Counted from the stretch's first letter, positions 1 through 9,156 are shown. The stretch is 64,000 nt of DNA from CBDBBY01 sp965203795 (GCA_965203795.1 OZ241915.1:2046001-2110000); one strand, 5' to 3'. A program made the numbers and translations. The notes: generated by a model not told the origin, from the letters alone.

Positions 1-238
1 GCGGAACGAGGACTGGCTCGAGGCGAACGGCACGGCGAGCCGCATCCACCGCAGGAAGCCGCGGGGCCGCCCCATGGGCAAGCGGACCGCCAAGGCCAAC
101 GGCCGCAAGTCGGCGGTCCGGGCAAAGGTCGAGCATGTCTTCGCCCACCGGAAGGATCGCATGGGGCTGAGGATCCGGACGATCGGAATGGCCCGCGCCA
201 AGGCGGCGGCCGCGCTCGCGAACATGGCTGCAGCATGA
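1..238 (+). CDS. IS5-type transposase, C-terminal fragment (runs off the left edge)
   Basis: The frame beginning at base 2 is open from the window edge to a TGA at 236-238 and gives 78 residues. It is basic, with RIHRRKPRGRPMGKR followed by AKVEHVFAHRKDRMGLRIR and an alanine-rich end. The EHVFAHRK segment matches the last conserved block of DDE transposases of the IS5 family, where the glutamate of the DDE triad lies in a context like V-E-H-x-F. The rest of the gene, including the first two acidic catalytic residues, lies outside the window, so intactness cannot be judged. No inverted-repeat end could be defined because the partner end is missing. Confidence 0.75.
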   Translation, partial: RNEDWLEANGTASRIHRRKPRGRPMGKRTAKANGRKSAVRAKVEHVFAHRKDRMGLRIRTIGMARAKAAAALANMAAA

Positions 239-624
239 ACCGGCTGCGCTGGCTCCGCAGTCGAAGTGCGCCTGCCTGACCCCGCCAGGGCCGGAAACGG
301 CCCGGATCCCGCTCCCCAACACTCCGAACAGGCCGGCAGCGGCCCCAATCAAACAATCCGGACCTCCAAACCGGCCGGAACGGGCGAAATGCCGCGGCCG
401 CCGACCCGCGAAGCCGACCGAAACGCGAAATCAAGCCGTTGTCGGAGGTGTCCAGCTGACGTGGACGTCAGAGGGCCGTCAAGCGCCCAGAGAGGTACAA
501 GAAGCATTCGGATTGACGGCGCAGTTCGCAAGGTCATGTCAGGGTAGCGTTCATTGCAGTACGGGCCGAGTTCGGCAGCGGCGCCGCAAGCGACACTGCT
601 CGCACCCTTCGATGAGCGATTCAG
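239..624. other. 386-bp stretch without a convincing gene, between the IS tail and the SDR gene
   Basis: No frame here gives a protein with recognisable folds or a good ribosome-binding site. The longest one (266-547, plus) is rich in Pro, Arg and Ser, as expected of a random high-GC frame. It probably holds the right end of the insertion sequence and the 3' flank of the SDR gene. No terminator-like hairpin was identified with confidence. Confidence 0.5.
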
Positions 625-1395
625 CTATCCTGTAACGACGACGCCACCATCGACGACCAGGGCTTGGCCCGTCATCATCCGGCTTGCTTCCGACGCAAGG
701 AACAAAACCGGGTCGACCATGTCGGCGGGCGCAAGATGCTCCTTCAGGCACTGCTTTCCGAGATGCGCTTCAAGCTGCTCCGGAGTCGCCCAAAGCTCCA
801 TCTGCCTTTCGGTCAGCACCCAGCCGGGCAGCAGGGCGTTGACCCGGATTTTCATGGGGCCGAGCTCGCGGGCGAGCGATCGCGTCAGGCCTGTGATCGC
901 CGCCTTCGAAGCCGCGTAGACCGGATAGCCGGCATTTCCCATCAGGTAGGAGATGGACGAGAAATTGATGATCGATCCCCCGCCCGCTCGCGCCATTCCC
1001 GGCGCGACTTCCTGGGCGGTGAAGAAATGGGGCCGCAGATTCACGTTCACGCAGCGGTCCCAGTCCGCGACGCTGTAATCCGCAAGATCGTGCCGGGTGT
1101 CGTCAGCGGCGTTGTTCACCAGCACCTCTATGTCGCCATGCTCGCCCGACGCGCTGCGGACCGCGTCGCGAAGCGCATCGATGTCCGTTACGTCGCATTG
1201 AAGGAACAGCGGCGGGCGCCCGTGCTCGCGCCCCAAGCGCGCCGCGAATTCAGACGCGTCCGATCGCTGAACGAACGCCACCTTCGCGCCCTGCGCCACA
1301 AATCCCTCGGTCAGCGCGGCCCCGATTCCTGCGCCGCCGCCGGTGATGAACACGGAGCGCCCCTCAAGGTCGCGATAAACTGTCTTTCCGCTCAC
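625..1395 (-). CDS. SDR-family sugar dehydrogenase (D-xylose/L-arabinose 1-dehydrogenase-like)
   Basis: A 256-residue classical short-chain dehydrogenase, predicted to oxidise an aldose to its lactone with NAD(P)+ in the cytoplasm. Visible features are the cofactor loop TGGGAGIGAAL near residue 18, CDVTD, the NNA strand motif extended to NNAADDTRHDLADY, the serine in NFSSIS, and the catalytic Tyr-x-x-x-Lys in YAASK. The stretch around NNAADDTRHDLADYSVADWD and VNVNLRPHFFTAQEVAPGM resembles Caulobacter xylose dehydrogenase (NNAGNDDRHKLAD...). The start is GTG, preceded by AGGAGG seven bases upstream. It lies 103 bp downstream of the importer ATPase gene and may be the last gene of that transcript. 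A dehydratase able to take the resulting aldonate is encoded at 16823-18532. Substrate is inferred only. Confidence 0.8.
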   Translation of the reverse strand: MSGKTVYRDLEGRSVFITGGGAGIGAALTEGFVAQGAKVAFVQRSDASEFAARLGREHGRPPLFLQCDVTDIDALRDAVRSASGEHGDIEVLVNNAADDTRHDLADYSVADWDRCVNVNLRPHFFTAQEVAPGMARAGGGSIINFSSISYLMGNAGYPVYAASKAAITGLTRSLARELGPMKIRVNALLPGWVLTERQMELWATPEQLEAHLGKQCLKEHLAPADMVDPVLFLASEASRMMTGQALVVDGGVVVTG

Positions 1396-1478
1396 GCTCG
1401 CCTCCTATTCGCTTTGCCTTCCTGATCGACGACGCGCCCGTCTCGACATGCTTCCTCCGGAGGGTCGAGGCGTTCTTC

Positions 1479-1494
1479 AAAACCGGCCGGTTTT
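1479..1494. terminator. Perfect 16-bp palindrome AAAACCGGCCGGTTTT after the ABC ATPase gene
   Basis: The palindrome begins five bases past the stop of the minus-strand ATPase gene. On the minus strand it could form a six-pair stem with a GGCC loop ending in UUUU, so it may act as a partial terminator before the SDR gene. A protein-binding site is the alternative. Confidence 0.4.
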
Positions 1495-1498
1495 GCCG

Positions 1499-3154
1499 TC
1501 AAGCGGTCGCCGAACCCGTTGCGGCTTCCGCCCGTTCGTCGGCCATCAGCGCGGCGTCCACCAATCTCTTCGTGTATTCAGTGCCGGGACTGCCCATCAC
1601 CGTCTCGGTTGGACCCTGCTCGACCACGTCCCCGCTGCGCATAACGATGACGTTGTGGCACAAGGCCCTGACCACCTTCAGGTCGTGGCTGATGAAGACG
1701 TAGCTGACATCGTGCTTGCGCCGAAGCTCGCGGAGCAGATCGATGATCTGGGCCTGAATGGACAGATCCAAGGCCGAAGTCGGCTCGTCGAGCAGTATGA
1801 AACTTGGCGACATGACCATCGCCCGCGCGATCGCGATCCGCTGGCGCTGCCCGCCCGAGAACTCGTTCGGAAACCTGTCGAGCGTGTCCGGTTCGAGCTG
1901 AACCTCCTCCAGAGCGGTTCGAATCATCTTCTCACGCTCGGCGCCGTTGGCGCCGATATTGTTCACCACCAAGCCCTCGGCAATGATCTGGCGGACGATC
2001 ATCCTCGGATTGAGCGACGAGAAAGGATCCTGGAAAACAACCTGTATCTCCGGCCTGTAGGGCCGCATCTCCCGCTTCGTAAGGCTGTCGATCCGTGTGC
2101 CGCCGAACTCGATGGTTCCGGACGTTAGCGGCTGGAGCCGAATGAGCGACATGCCGAGCGTGGTTTTGCCGGATCCGCTCTCGCCCACGATTCCAAGCGT
2201 CTCGCCTTTCCGCACGCGCAGCGAAACGTCGTTGACCGCGTTCAGGTCCAGCCGCTTCCTGTTGAGGAAGCTGCCGTGCTTGACCCTGTACACCTTGCGG
2301 AGCTGTTCGCCCTTCATGACGTTCGGCGTTTCGTCCGGAAGCGGGTCCGGCAACCCCGACGGCTCGCTCGCGATGAGATGCTTCGTGTACGGATGCTCGG
2401 GCACGGAAAATATCCTCGCGCAGTCGCCCTGCTCCAGAATCCTGCCATAGCGCATCACGCAGACCCGGTCTGACGTCTGCCGAACGACCCCAAGATCATG
2501 TGTGATCAGAATGATCGCCATGCCGTGGCGTTTCTGCAGATCCTTGAGCAGCTTGAGGATTTCCGCCTGGACGGTGACGTCGAGCGCGGTCGTCGGCTCG
2601 TCGGCGATCAGCAGGTCGGGCTCGTTCGCAAGCGCCATCGCAATAACCACGCGCTGCCGCTGCCCGCCGGAAAGCTGGTGGGGATACTGCGCATACCGGG
2701 CCTCCGGATCCGGAATGCGCACCTCCTCCAAGAGGCGCACAACCTCGGAACGGACCGCTTCCTTCGATACCTTCCGGTGCTGCCTGATCACCTCCGCAAC
2801 CTGGTCGCCCACGGTGTAGACCGGGTTCAGGCTCGTCAGCGGCTCCTGGAAGACCATCGTGATCCTGTTGCCGCGAATCCGCTGCATATCCAGATCCGGC
2901 ATATTGATCAGATCCTGGCCTTTGAAACGGATCTCCGTCTCGGGGCCGACCGCCGCGTTTTCGGCGAGCATCCGCATGACCGCCCGCGCCGTGACGGATT
3001 TCCCCGATCCGCTCTCGCCGACGATGGCAAGCGTTTCGCCTTTCGAAACCGAGAAGGAGCTGCCGCGGACGGCCTCGACCTTGCCGCCGACGGTCCGGAA
3101 GTCCACCGACAGGTTGTCGACAGTCAGCAGCGGCGCGTCGGCATCCATGTTCAA
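1499..3154 (-). CDS. ABC importer ATPase, fused double nucleotide-binding domains (OppD-OppF type)
   Basis: A 551-residue protein carrying two complete ATPase halves that power the adjacent family-5 importer. Half one has Walker A GESGSGKS at 46-53, signature LSGGQRQR near 160 and Walker B LLIADEP. Half two has Walker A GESGSGKT near 320, signature FSGGQRQR near 432 and Walker B FILLDEP. Each half ends with the extension typical of oligopeptide/dipeptide transporter ATPases (VMRYGRILEQG, HPYTKHL in the first). In most bacteria OppD and OppF are separate; single-chain versions are common in rhizobial opine and sugar importers of this class. The start overlaps the upstream permease stop by four bases, so translation is probably coupled. 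Confidence 0.9.
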   Translation of the reverse strand: MNMDADAPLLTVDNLSVDFRTVGGKVEAVRGSSFSVSKGETLAIVGESGSGKSVTARAVMRMLAENAAVGPETEIRFKGQDLINMPDLDMQRIRGNRITMVFQEPLTSLNPVYTVGDQVAEVIRQHRKVSKEAVRSEVVRLLEEVRIPDPEARYAQYPHQLSGGQRQRVVIAMALANEPDLLIADEPTTALDVTVQAEILKLLKDLQKRHGMAIILITHDLGVVRQTSDRVCVMRYGRILEQGDCARIFSVPEHPYTKHLIASEPSGLPDPLPDETPNVMKGEQLRKVYRVKHGSFLNRKRLDLNAVNDVSLRVRKGETLGIVGESGSGKTTLGMSLIRLQPLTSGTIEFGGTRIDSLTKREMRPYRPEIQVVFQDPFSSLNPRMIVRQIIAEGLVVNNIGANGAEREKMIRTALEEVQLEPDTLDRFPNEFSGGQRQRIAIARAMVMSPSFILLDEPTSALDLSIQAQIIDLLRELRRKHDVSYVFISHDLKVVRALCHNVIVMRSGDVVEQGPTETVMGSPGTEYTKRLVDAALMADERAEAATGSATA

Positions 3155-4284
3155 TTCGTGCTGTACGGATCAAGCGCGTCGCGCAGCCCGTCCCCGAAGG
3201 CGTTGAACGCGAGCACCGTGATGATGATCATCCCCACCGGCGCCATCATCCACGGCGCGGCGGAAAACGACTGGAAGTCGAGAATCTGGTTGAGCATGAC
3301 GCCCCAGCTGACCATCGGCGGCTGAACGCCGACGCCTAGGAACGAGAGGAAGCTCTCCAGCAGAATCACTTCGGGAAGCTGGTAGGTCGCCCAGACGATC
3401 AGGTGCGACGACACGTTCGGCACGATGTGCCGGAACAGAATCCGCCCGTCGGACGCGCCGACGGCCTCGGCCGCGCGGACGTACTCCAGCCTGCGCATCG
3501 CGATGACCTTTCCGCGGACCTCCCTCGACAGGTCCGGCCATCGGAGAAGCACAAGGATTCCCGCGAACATGATGAACACGAGTATCGGGTCCGCGCGCCG
3601 AGGAAGCAGCGCCGTAAGCGCCAAGTAGAACGGCAGGTCGGGGAAGGCTTTGAAGAACTCCACGACGCGCTGCATGAACAAATCGTAGAATCCGCCGAAA
3701 AATCCGGCGGTCACGCCAATCACGGTGCCGATCGCGAGCGCCGCCCCCATCACGATCATGCCCATCAGGAGCGAGATCCGCGTGCCCCAGATCATGCGGG
3801 AGAACACGTCCCGGCCGATGTTGTCGGTTCCGAGGAGGTGGACCCGCGAGCCGTCGTCCGCTCCGAACAAATGGGTGTTGAAGGTGAGGCCGAGGAACGA
3901 CCACTCGCTCCCCTCGACAAAGAACCGAACCACGGTCTTCTTTTCCGCGCTCGGCTCGAACGTGATTTCGAAAGTGTTCGGATCCATGCGCTCTTCGAAC
4001 CCGAACACGAACGGCCGCTGGAATCCCACTTCGGAATGGTAAATCCTGACGAGCTGCGGCGGCGTGTAGAGCAGCGTCCGGTCTTTTTCCTGCGGCCCGT
4101 ACGGGGCGATGAAGCCGGCGAACAGGGCGGAAAGAATGACGAAGATGCAGCCGACCAGCCCCGCCATGCCGTACGCGTTGCCCCGGAAGCGAAGGCGGAC
4201 CAGCTGCCAGTAGGTGAGTGAGTGGGCAGGCCGCGCCTCGGCGTGCATGCTTTCCGCGGATTCGGGAGGCGTCGTCTGCTCCAT
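3151..4284 (-). CDS. ABC importer permease, DppC/OppC type
   Basis: A 377-residue inner-membrane subunit. After a cytoplasmic N-terminus rich in acidic and polar residues there is one membrane span (LVGCIFVILSALFAGFIA), then an unusually long periplasmic insert of roughly 90 residues rich in charged residues, then GTDNIGRDVFSRMIWG, the hallmark that opens the permease core of this family, and about five further spans. The ATPase-docking EAA loop reads RAAEAVGASDGRILFRHIVP. The long insert is also known in the subset of family-5 importers that carry sugars or opines. The gene overlaps the upstream permease by one base and the downstream ATPase by four, so all three are probably one transcript. 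Confidence 0.9.
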   Translation of the reverse strand: MEQTTPPESAESMHAEARPAHSLTYWQLVRLRFRGNAYGMAGLVGCIFVILSALFAGFIAPYGPQEKDRTLLYTPPQLVRIYHSEVGFQRPFVFGFEERMDPNTFEITFEPSAEKKTVVRFFVEGSEWSFLGLTFNTHLFGADDGSRVHLLGTDNIGRDVFSRMIWGTRISLLMGMIVMGAALAIGTVIGVTAGFFGGFYDLFMQRVVEFFKAFPDLPFYLALTALLPRRADPILVFIMFAGILVLLRWPDLSREVRGKVIAMRRLEYVRAAEAVGASDGRILFRHIVPNVSSHLIVWATYQLPEVILLESFLSFLGVGVQPPMVSWGVMLNQILDFQSFSAAPWMMAPVGMIIITVLAFNAFGDGLRDALDPYSTN

Positions 4285-5309
4285 CAGCTCTTGGCCTCAA
4301 GAGTGGCCTGCCGGACCCGCGGGTCCAGAAGCGCCAGCATCATGTCGGCAACCAGGTTGCCGATGACGATGATCACGGCGACGATCAGGAAGATCGCGGC
4401 GATTACGAGCATGTCCCGGTTCGCGATCGAGCCGAGGATGAGGGGACCGATCGTGGGAATTCCCAGAACGATCGCGATCTCGAGCTCGCCCTTGATCATG
4501 TAGTCGAAGCGCGTCCCCATGTTCATGATCACGGGGTGGAGCGCGTTCGGAATCGCGTGGATGAAGATTATCCGGCGGCGCGACAGCCCTTTCGCCCGCG
4601 CGGTTTCGACATACTGGGAATTCATCACGTCGAGCAGGTTCGCCCGCATCATCCGCAGGGTGTACGCTTGGCCTGCCCAGATCGCGATCAGCAGGACGGG
4701 CCAAACATGCAGGAAGAAGTCCCATAGCTTCGCCAGGTTCCAGTAGTCCTGGAGGACGAATTCTGGCGAGTTCAGAGCGCCGATGTAGGGCGAGTGGTAC
4801 ACGAACGCCAGGAAGTACAGGATGACGAGCGCGATGACGAACTTCGGAATCACGATCCCCAGGAACGCCACCACGGTCGCGACGGTGTCGCCCAGCTTGT
4901 ACTGGTTGATGGCGGCGTAGACGCCGAGGAGGCCGCCCACGATCTGGCCGACGATCAGGGCCGCGAGGGCGATGCCGATCGAACGCGGAAGCCTCGTTCC
5001 GATGACCTCGGCAACCGGCAGGTTGTAGTAGTACGAGTAGCCGAAATCCCAGCTGGTCACGATGCCTTTGATCCAGATCAGGTACTGGACCCAGACCGGC
5101 TGGTCCAAGCCCATCTCCGCGCGCATCGCATCCGCGCGAGGCTGAAGCTCCAGCCGGGTCTGCCCGGTCATCGCCATCGTGCGGTTGATCCAGATGTCGA
5201 CGTAATCCCCGGGAACCGCGAGGATCAGGGCGAACGATACTATGGAGATTCCGATCAGGAGCGGGATCGTGGCGAGAAATCGCTGTGCCAGGAAAACGGC
5301 TAATCCCAC
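4284..5309 (-). CDS. ABC importer permease, DppB/OppB type
   Basis: A 341-residue inner-membrane subunit with six predicted spans. The first, AQRFLATIPLLIGISIVSFALILAV, and the following periplasmic domain are typical of DppB. The EAA loop reads ARAKGLSRRRIIFIHAIPNA. It pairs with the DppC-type permease encoded immediately downstream. It follows the binding-protein gene by 83 bp that contain a small perfect hairpin (5361-5380). Family assignment is firm; the transported substrate must be inferred from the neighbours. Confidence 0.9.
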   Translation of the reverse strand: MGLAVFLAQRFLATIPLLIGISIVSFALILAVPGDYVDIWINRTMAMTGQTRLELQPRADAMRAEMGLDQPVWVQYLIWIKGIVTSWDFGYSYYYNLPVAEVIGTRLPRSIGIALAALIVGQIVGGLLGVYAAINQYKLGDTVATVVAFLGIVIPKFVIALVILYFLAFVYHSPYIGALNSPEFVLQDYWNLAKLWDFFLHVWPVLLIAIWAGQAYTLRMMRANLLDVMNSQYVETARAKGLSRRRIIFIHAIPNALHPVIMNMGTRFDYMIKGELEIAIVLGIPTIGPLILGSIANRDMLVIAAIFLIVAVIIVIGNLVADMMLALLDPRVRQATLEAKS

Positions 5310-5360
5310 GATGCAGCCGACCTCCCCGCCAGCGCCTTATCAAGCGCAACTTACACGGCA

Positions 5361-5380
5361 GGCCTGCCTTATGGCAGGCC
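5361..5380 (-). terminator. GC-rich hairpin between binding-protein and permease genes
   Basis: GGCCTGCC and GGCAGGCC form a perfect 8-bp stem around TTAT, 12 bp past the stop of the binding-protein gene. No U-tract follows, so complete termination is unlikely. An mRNA-stabilising or attenuating role between genes of one operon is inferred. Confidence 0.5.
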
Positions 5381-5392
5381 CGCCGCGACAGT

Positions 5393-7417
5393 TCAGTAAG
5401 TCGGGATCTGGCCCGGAAGCAGCTCGTCGAGCTGGTCTTCCGGCGCAACCCAGAGACGTTCGCGGACCACGCCGTCCTCGGCCCATTCGAACATGAACAC
5501 CGGAGTTCCCGGATGCGCGTTCCTGATCCGCTTGTTGATCAGGAGCGCCGCGGGCGCCTGCGTCAGACCGATCGTGTAGGCGTTCTCCGTCCAGAGCCGC
5601 TGGATCGTCCGCGCCGCTTCGGCAGCTGCGGCCGCATCCCACGTTTCCTGGATGAGGTTGACCGCATTGACCATCTCGACTTCGAAATCGAACAGGTTCC
5701 GGTTCCCGGAGTCGTCCGCCGGATGCCAGTCCGGGCACCCGATCGAGATCGGGACGTAATCGCAGGTCTGTCTCGTCGGAATGACCCAGTGATGGCGTCG
5801 CTCGATCATGTTGAAGTTGCCCGAGTCGGCGACCGGCTCGATCTCCTCCACGGAGCGGGCAAGAATCCGCAGCCCCACATCCCCGAGCATCGCCACGACC
5901 GCGTCGACCTGCTTGCGGTCGGTCGGCTCGCTGGTGTCGAAGGTCAGATCGATCTCGGCATCCGCGCCGGTCCCCGGAAGGTTCCTGACGCCGTTCCCGT
6001 CGGTGTCGGCCAGCCCAAGAGCGTCCAGCATCGCGTTCGCCTTGTCCTGGTCGTAGGGATAGTAGACCGTCGAGTCGTAGTCGTAATACGGCGAACCTGC
6101 CGAAAAGCCGCCCGGATACGGGTAGGAGAACGGCCCTCTCGCGATCGACTGGCCGATCGCCTCGCGGTCCAGCGCATGGTTGAGCGCGACGCGGAAGTCC
6201 TTGTTGCGGAACAGCTGCCGCAGCTCCGCATCGACTTCGTCCTCGACGCCTACGGTCTCGGAGAAGTTGAGCTCGATCTCCCACGAAAGCACCCTGGGTC
6301 CGAATTGCGCCTTGGTAGGCGAGTCGTCGGCCTGGCTCTGCTTGAGCGCTTCGACGTAGTTGCCAGGGTTCTCCATGTTCGAGAAGTCGCCCGTTCCCGC
6401 GACGGCTTGCGTGGTCCGGTCGGACCAGGTCGTCAGCTTGAAGTGCATCTCGTTCATGTACGGCAGCTGATTGCCGGCCTCGTCCACCTTCCAGTAGTAC
6501 GGGTTGCGCCGCATGATGACGATCTCGTCGGGCTTGTGCTCAACGGGAACCCACGGCCCCATCACGACCGGCGAAAGCAGGTCGGACGGCAAGGCGTTCC
6601 GGTAGCTGTCGTAGGTCGCGTCGCTGTTGTAGCGCGGGTGGTGCGGCATCAGGACGTGGCTGGGACCAGGGCAGCCTTGGATGTAGGCCAGCGACTGGAC
6701 CCGGGACGGGCCTTGGGGCTCCATGAAATTGAACCGCACGGTCGTCGCGTCGATCACGTCCATGGTCGTGCCGTCGCCCATGCCGTTCTGCGACATCCAA
6801 GCCGACACGTTTTCGTCCTGCACGTTGTCTTCCCACCAGAAGCGCACATCCTCGGCATCGAACGGGTCGCCGTCCGACCACCTGGCGCCTTCCACCAGAT
6901 CGAGCGTGAGCTGGGTATTGTCGCCGTTCCAGCTCCACGACTTCGCGAGGTTGGGAAGCGGACCCGACTGGTCCTCCGCCTTGACCTGCCAAAGCGCTCC
7001 GACCCGGACGAGGCACTCCTGCATGGCCATGTTGATGCCGCCCCAGCCTTGGTGCTGGCCCGCCATCCAGTTCCAGCCTTCCGGCCGGCCGCCGATGACG
7101 TGCCGGAACACGCCGCCGTACTGGCCGATTCCGTCGGACATCGCGCCGGTCAGATGCACGAGCGGCTCGCTCGGCAGGCGCTCATCGACAGGAGGCAGCT
7201 GCCCGGCCGCGACCAGGTCGCTCAGGAAAGGCGCTTCGGAATAGCTGTCCAGCGCCTTGAAGGTCCAAAGCTCGTCCCGCCCGAGCAGCTCGTACTCGAG
7301 GGCGGACATGCTCACCTCCTTCGGCATCGGGTCGGCGCCGGCGATGCCCGCAGGCAGTCCCGCCACGCCGAACGCGGCCAGGAGCGCAGCGCACGCCCGT
7401 TTGTCATTTTTCGTCAT
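5393..7417 (-). CDS. ABC importer substrate-binding protein, family 5 (AgpA-like)
   Basis: A 674-residue periplasmic binding protein. The upstream in-frame ATG at 7450 is rejected in favour of ATG 7417, which has GGAGGA seven bases before it and gives a standard signal peptide (basic MTKNDKR, hydrophobic ACAALLAAFGVAGLPAGIAGA). Family-5 features include LAKSWSWNGDNTQLTLDLVEGARWSDG and the conserved KDFRVALNHALDREAIGQ. At about 670 residues it is longer than peptide-binding DppA (near 535) and similar to the Sinorhizobium AgpA alpha-galactoside binder. With an AraC regulator and a GH4 alpha-galactosidase next door, alpha-galactoside or related glycoside uptake is the most economical inference, but peptides or opines remain possible. 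Confidence 0.87.
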   Translation of the reverse strand: MTKNDKRACAALLAAFGVAGLPAGIAGADPMPKEVSMSALEYELLGRDELWTFKALDSYSEAPFLSDLVAAGQLPPVDERLPSEPLVHLTGAMSDGIGQYGGVFRHVIGGRPEGWNWMAGQHQGWGGINMAMQECLVRVGALWQVKAEDQSGPLPNLAKSWSWNGDNTQLTLDLVEGARWSDGDPFDAEDVRFWWEDNVQDENVSAWMSQNGMGDGTTMDVIDATTVRFNFMEPQGPSRVQSLAYIQGCPGPSHVLMPHHPRYNSDATYDSYRNALPSDLLSPVVMGPWVPVEHKPDEIVIMRRNPYYWKVDEAGNQLPYMNEMHFKLTTWSDRTTQAVAGTGDFSNMENPGNYVEALKQSQADDSPTKAQFGPRVLSWEIELNFSETVGVEDEVDAELRQLFRNKDFRVALNHALDREAIGQSIARGPFSYPYPGGFSAGSPYYDYDSTVYYPYDQDKANAMLDALGLADTDGNGVRNLPGTGADAEIDLTFDTSEPTDRKQVDAVVAMLGDVGLRILARSVEEIEPVADSGNFNMIERRHHWVIPTRQTCDYVPISIGCPDWHPADDSGNRNLFDFEVEMVNAVNLIQETWDAAAAAEAARTIQRLWTENAYTIGLTQAPAALLINKRIRNAHPGTPVFMFEWAEDGVVRERLWVAPEDQLDELLPGQIPTY

Positions 7418-7800
7418 CAAGTTTCCTCCGATGTGTGGTGATTTGTCCAAGGGTGATTAACATTCAGTCCGCGCGGCGGGCTTCCGAAATTATCCTAATG
7501 AATTCCGGCTTCCTACTCGAAACCGGAAGCAGGAAGACCGAGCGGACCGCCTGCGGCAATCCGCCCGCCCGCTTCTCCAGAATGCTTCGGGCTTGACCGC
7601 GGCCCGCTGCGGCAGAATGGCTCCAACCGCCGCGGGCAGTTCCAAATCGCTTGAATCCGCAGGTTCGTCAACCAGGATTCCCGCCGAGCCCGCCGCGGGC
7701 GGGCTTCGCGCTCAAGCCCTGCGTGCCCAAGCGGCGCAGGCCAGCGAGTTGACTCCGAACCTGCCAAAGCAACAATTCCGGACGCGCCGCGGCGATACGG
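7418..7800. promoter_or_regulatory. Divergent intergenic region between binding-protein gene and AraC regulator gene
   Basis: 383 bp holding the 5' regions of two divergent genes. The part next to the binding-protein gene (about 7440-7510) is locally AT-richer than its surroundings, as expected of a promoter, but no convincing -35/-10 pair or AraC-type direct repeat could be fixed by eye. The part nearer the regulator is GC-rich and has no supported gene. Confidence 0.4.
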
Positions 7801-8694
7801 ATGCGGAGGCCGATGGACCAGGGCGAGCTAAGCGACAGCAAGTATCTCGAGTACGTCGACGCGCACTTGGTGCCGGCCACCGACGAATTCATGGTCGAGA
7901 CCCATGTCCCGAAGAAGTTCAAGGCCGCGTACCACCACCACGCCTCGCTGGAGCTGAACTTCCTGACGGGCTGCGATCTGGTCTACTCGTTCTCAGGCGA
8001 GCGGGTCGTGGTCCCGCAAAACCGGCTCACCGTGTTCTGGGGCGCCATCCCCCACTGCGTGAACCAGGTGAACGGGCGCGGGAGCATCGTCAACGTGTAC
8101 GTCTCCCTGTTCCAAACGCTGAAATGGGGGCTCCCGAAGAGCTTCACCGACAAGATCATCAGCGGCGCGGTGCTGTCGGCCCGCGAGCCCAACTCGATCG
8201 ACGAGGCCGTGTTTCCGAAGTGGGCGGCGGAGTACGGCGAGGGCGGCCCCGCGATGCGGAACCTTCTGCTCGGCGAAATAGAGATGAGGCTCAGGCGCCT
8301 CGCCCTCGAAGGCTGCGCCGAGCTGCTGGCCGGGAAGTCGGCGGCCGCGATCGCATCGTCGCGGGTGCCGTCGATGCGGTACATCGACATGATGCTGCGC
8401 TTCATCGCGGACAATTTCGCCGGGCCGATCACCGTGCAGGACGTTGCCAACCATGTGCAGCTGTCGCCGAGCTACGCCATGTCGCTGTTCCGCCGGACCG
8501 TGGGCGTGCCGATCAAGCGGCACATTACCCGCATCCGCGTCAGCCATGCGCAGATGCTGCTCGCGAACTCGAACACCAAGATCCTGAGCATCGCGATGGA
8601 CAGCGGCTTCCGTTCGCTCTCGAGTTTCTACGACGCGTTCAACGCCTTGACGAATTCGTCTCCCGGGGCGTTCCGGGCCGCATCCAAGCTGTAG
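7801..8694 (+). CDS. AraC-family transcriptional regulator
   Basis: A 297-residue activator-type regulator. The N-terminal half is a cupin-like sensor (YHHHASLELNFLTGCDLVYSFSGE, VFWGAIPHCV), and the C-terminal 100 residues hold two helix-turn-helix units: ITVQDVANHVQLSPSYAMSLFRRTVG and ILSIAMDSGFRSLSSFYDAFNALTNSSPGAFR, the latter close to the conserved AraC second helix-turn-helix and its FxxxFK-like end. It is divergent from the family-5 importer and upstream of the GH4 gene, so control of both by a sugar is likely, as with MelR or AgpT. The ATG at 7813, with GCGGAGG just before it, is a possible alternative start. Confidence 0.87.
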   Translation: MRRPMDQGELSDSKYLEYVDAHLVPATDEFMVETHVPKKFKAAYHHHASLELNFLTGCDLVYSFSGERVVVPQNRLTVFWGAIPHCVNQVNGRGSIVNVYVSLFQTLKWGLPKSFTDKIISGAVLSAREPNSIDEAVFPKWAAEYGEGGPAMRNLLLGEIEMRLRRLALEGCAELLAGKSAAAIASSRVPSMRYIDMMLRFIADNFAGPITVQDVANHVQLSPSYAMSLFRRTVGVPIKRHITRIRVSHAQMLLANSNTKILSIAMDSGFRSLSSFYDAFNALTNSSPGAFRAASKL

Positions 8695-9156
8695 TCAGAC
8701 CCTGGTGACCGCCTCCTCCGGAACCCGGCGGACGCGCATCGTCGAAAGCCCGGCCATCTTGGCCTTCGCGAGCCGATGCACGCCGTCGAGGATCATCGTC
8801 CTCCCCAGGTGGGCGAACACCTCCAGCGGATAGTCGAGCGATGCCGCGCGGACCCGCCGATGTTCGGTCGGGTGGCGATCGGCCTCCTCCAGCACCTGCC
8901 GCGGCGTGACCGCGTAGGGATTGCCCTGCTCGTCCGGCCAGACGGCGACATCAAGGTGCCATGCAAGCTCGCGAAACTCGATTTCCTCCACTGGCAGGTC
9001 GAGCCGCCACAGCGATTCCACATCCCAGTCGATCGAGTACCAGTACTTGCGGATGGCGGGCGGCAAGTCCTGCAAAATGCGCCTCCGGTGGAACCGGCGA
9101 GTTGAAAACCGGAAAACTATCGCGAACATTCGGAAGACGGGCGACCGCACGGCCAA
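8695..9156 (-). CDS. Small protein with a ParB/sulfiredoxin-like DGVHRL motif, function unknown
   Basis: Up to 153 residues; the N-terminal 28 are basic and poorly constrained, so a later start is possible. The core runs from LPPAIRKYWYSIDWD through LDLPVEEIEFRELAWHLDVAVW to FAHLGRTMILDGVHRLAKAKMAG. The order of an x-V-x-E-I/L strand early and a D-G-x-H-R-L loop late recalls ParB-N/sulfiredoxin folds, in which that loop binds nucleotide. No DNA-binding helix-turn-helix follows, so it is not a partitioning protein. Its stop abuts the AraC stop tail to tail with no gap. Function is unknown. Confidence 0.6.
   Translation of the reverse strand: MAVRSPVFRMFAIVFRFSTRRFHRRRILQDLPPAIRKYWYSIDWDVESLWRLDLPVEEIEFRELAWHLDVAVWPDEQGNPYAVTPRQVLEEADRHPTEHRRVRAASLDYPLEVFAHLGRTMILDGVHRLAKAKMAGLSTMRVRRVPEEAVTRV

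Noticed and set aside
266..547. A 93-residue frame after the transposase tail
   Set aside because: Low-complexity Pro/Arg/Ser composition, no ribosome-binding site and no similarity that I recognise.
5285..7441. A 718-residue open frame on the plus strand
   Set aside because: It lies opposite the family-5 binding-protein gene, has random high-GC composition and no domain.
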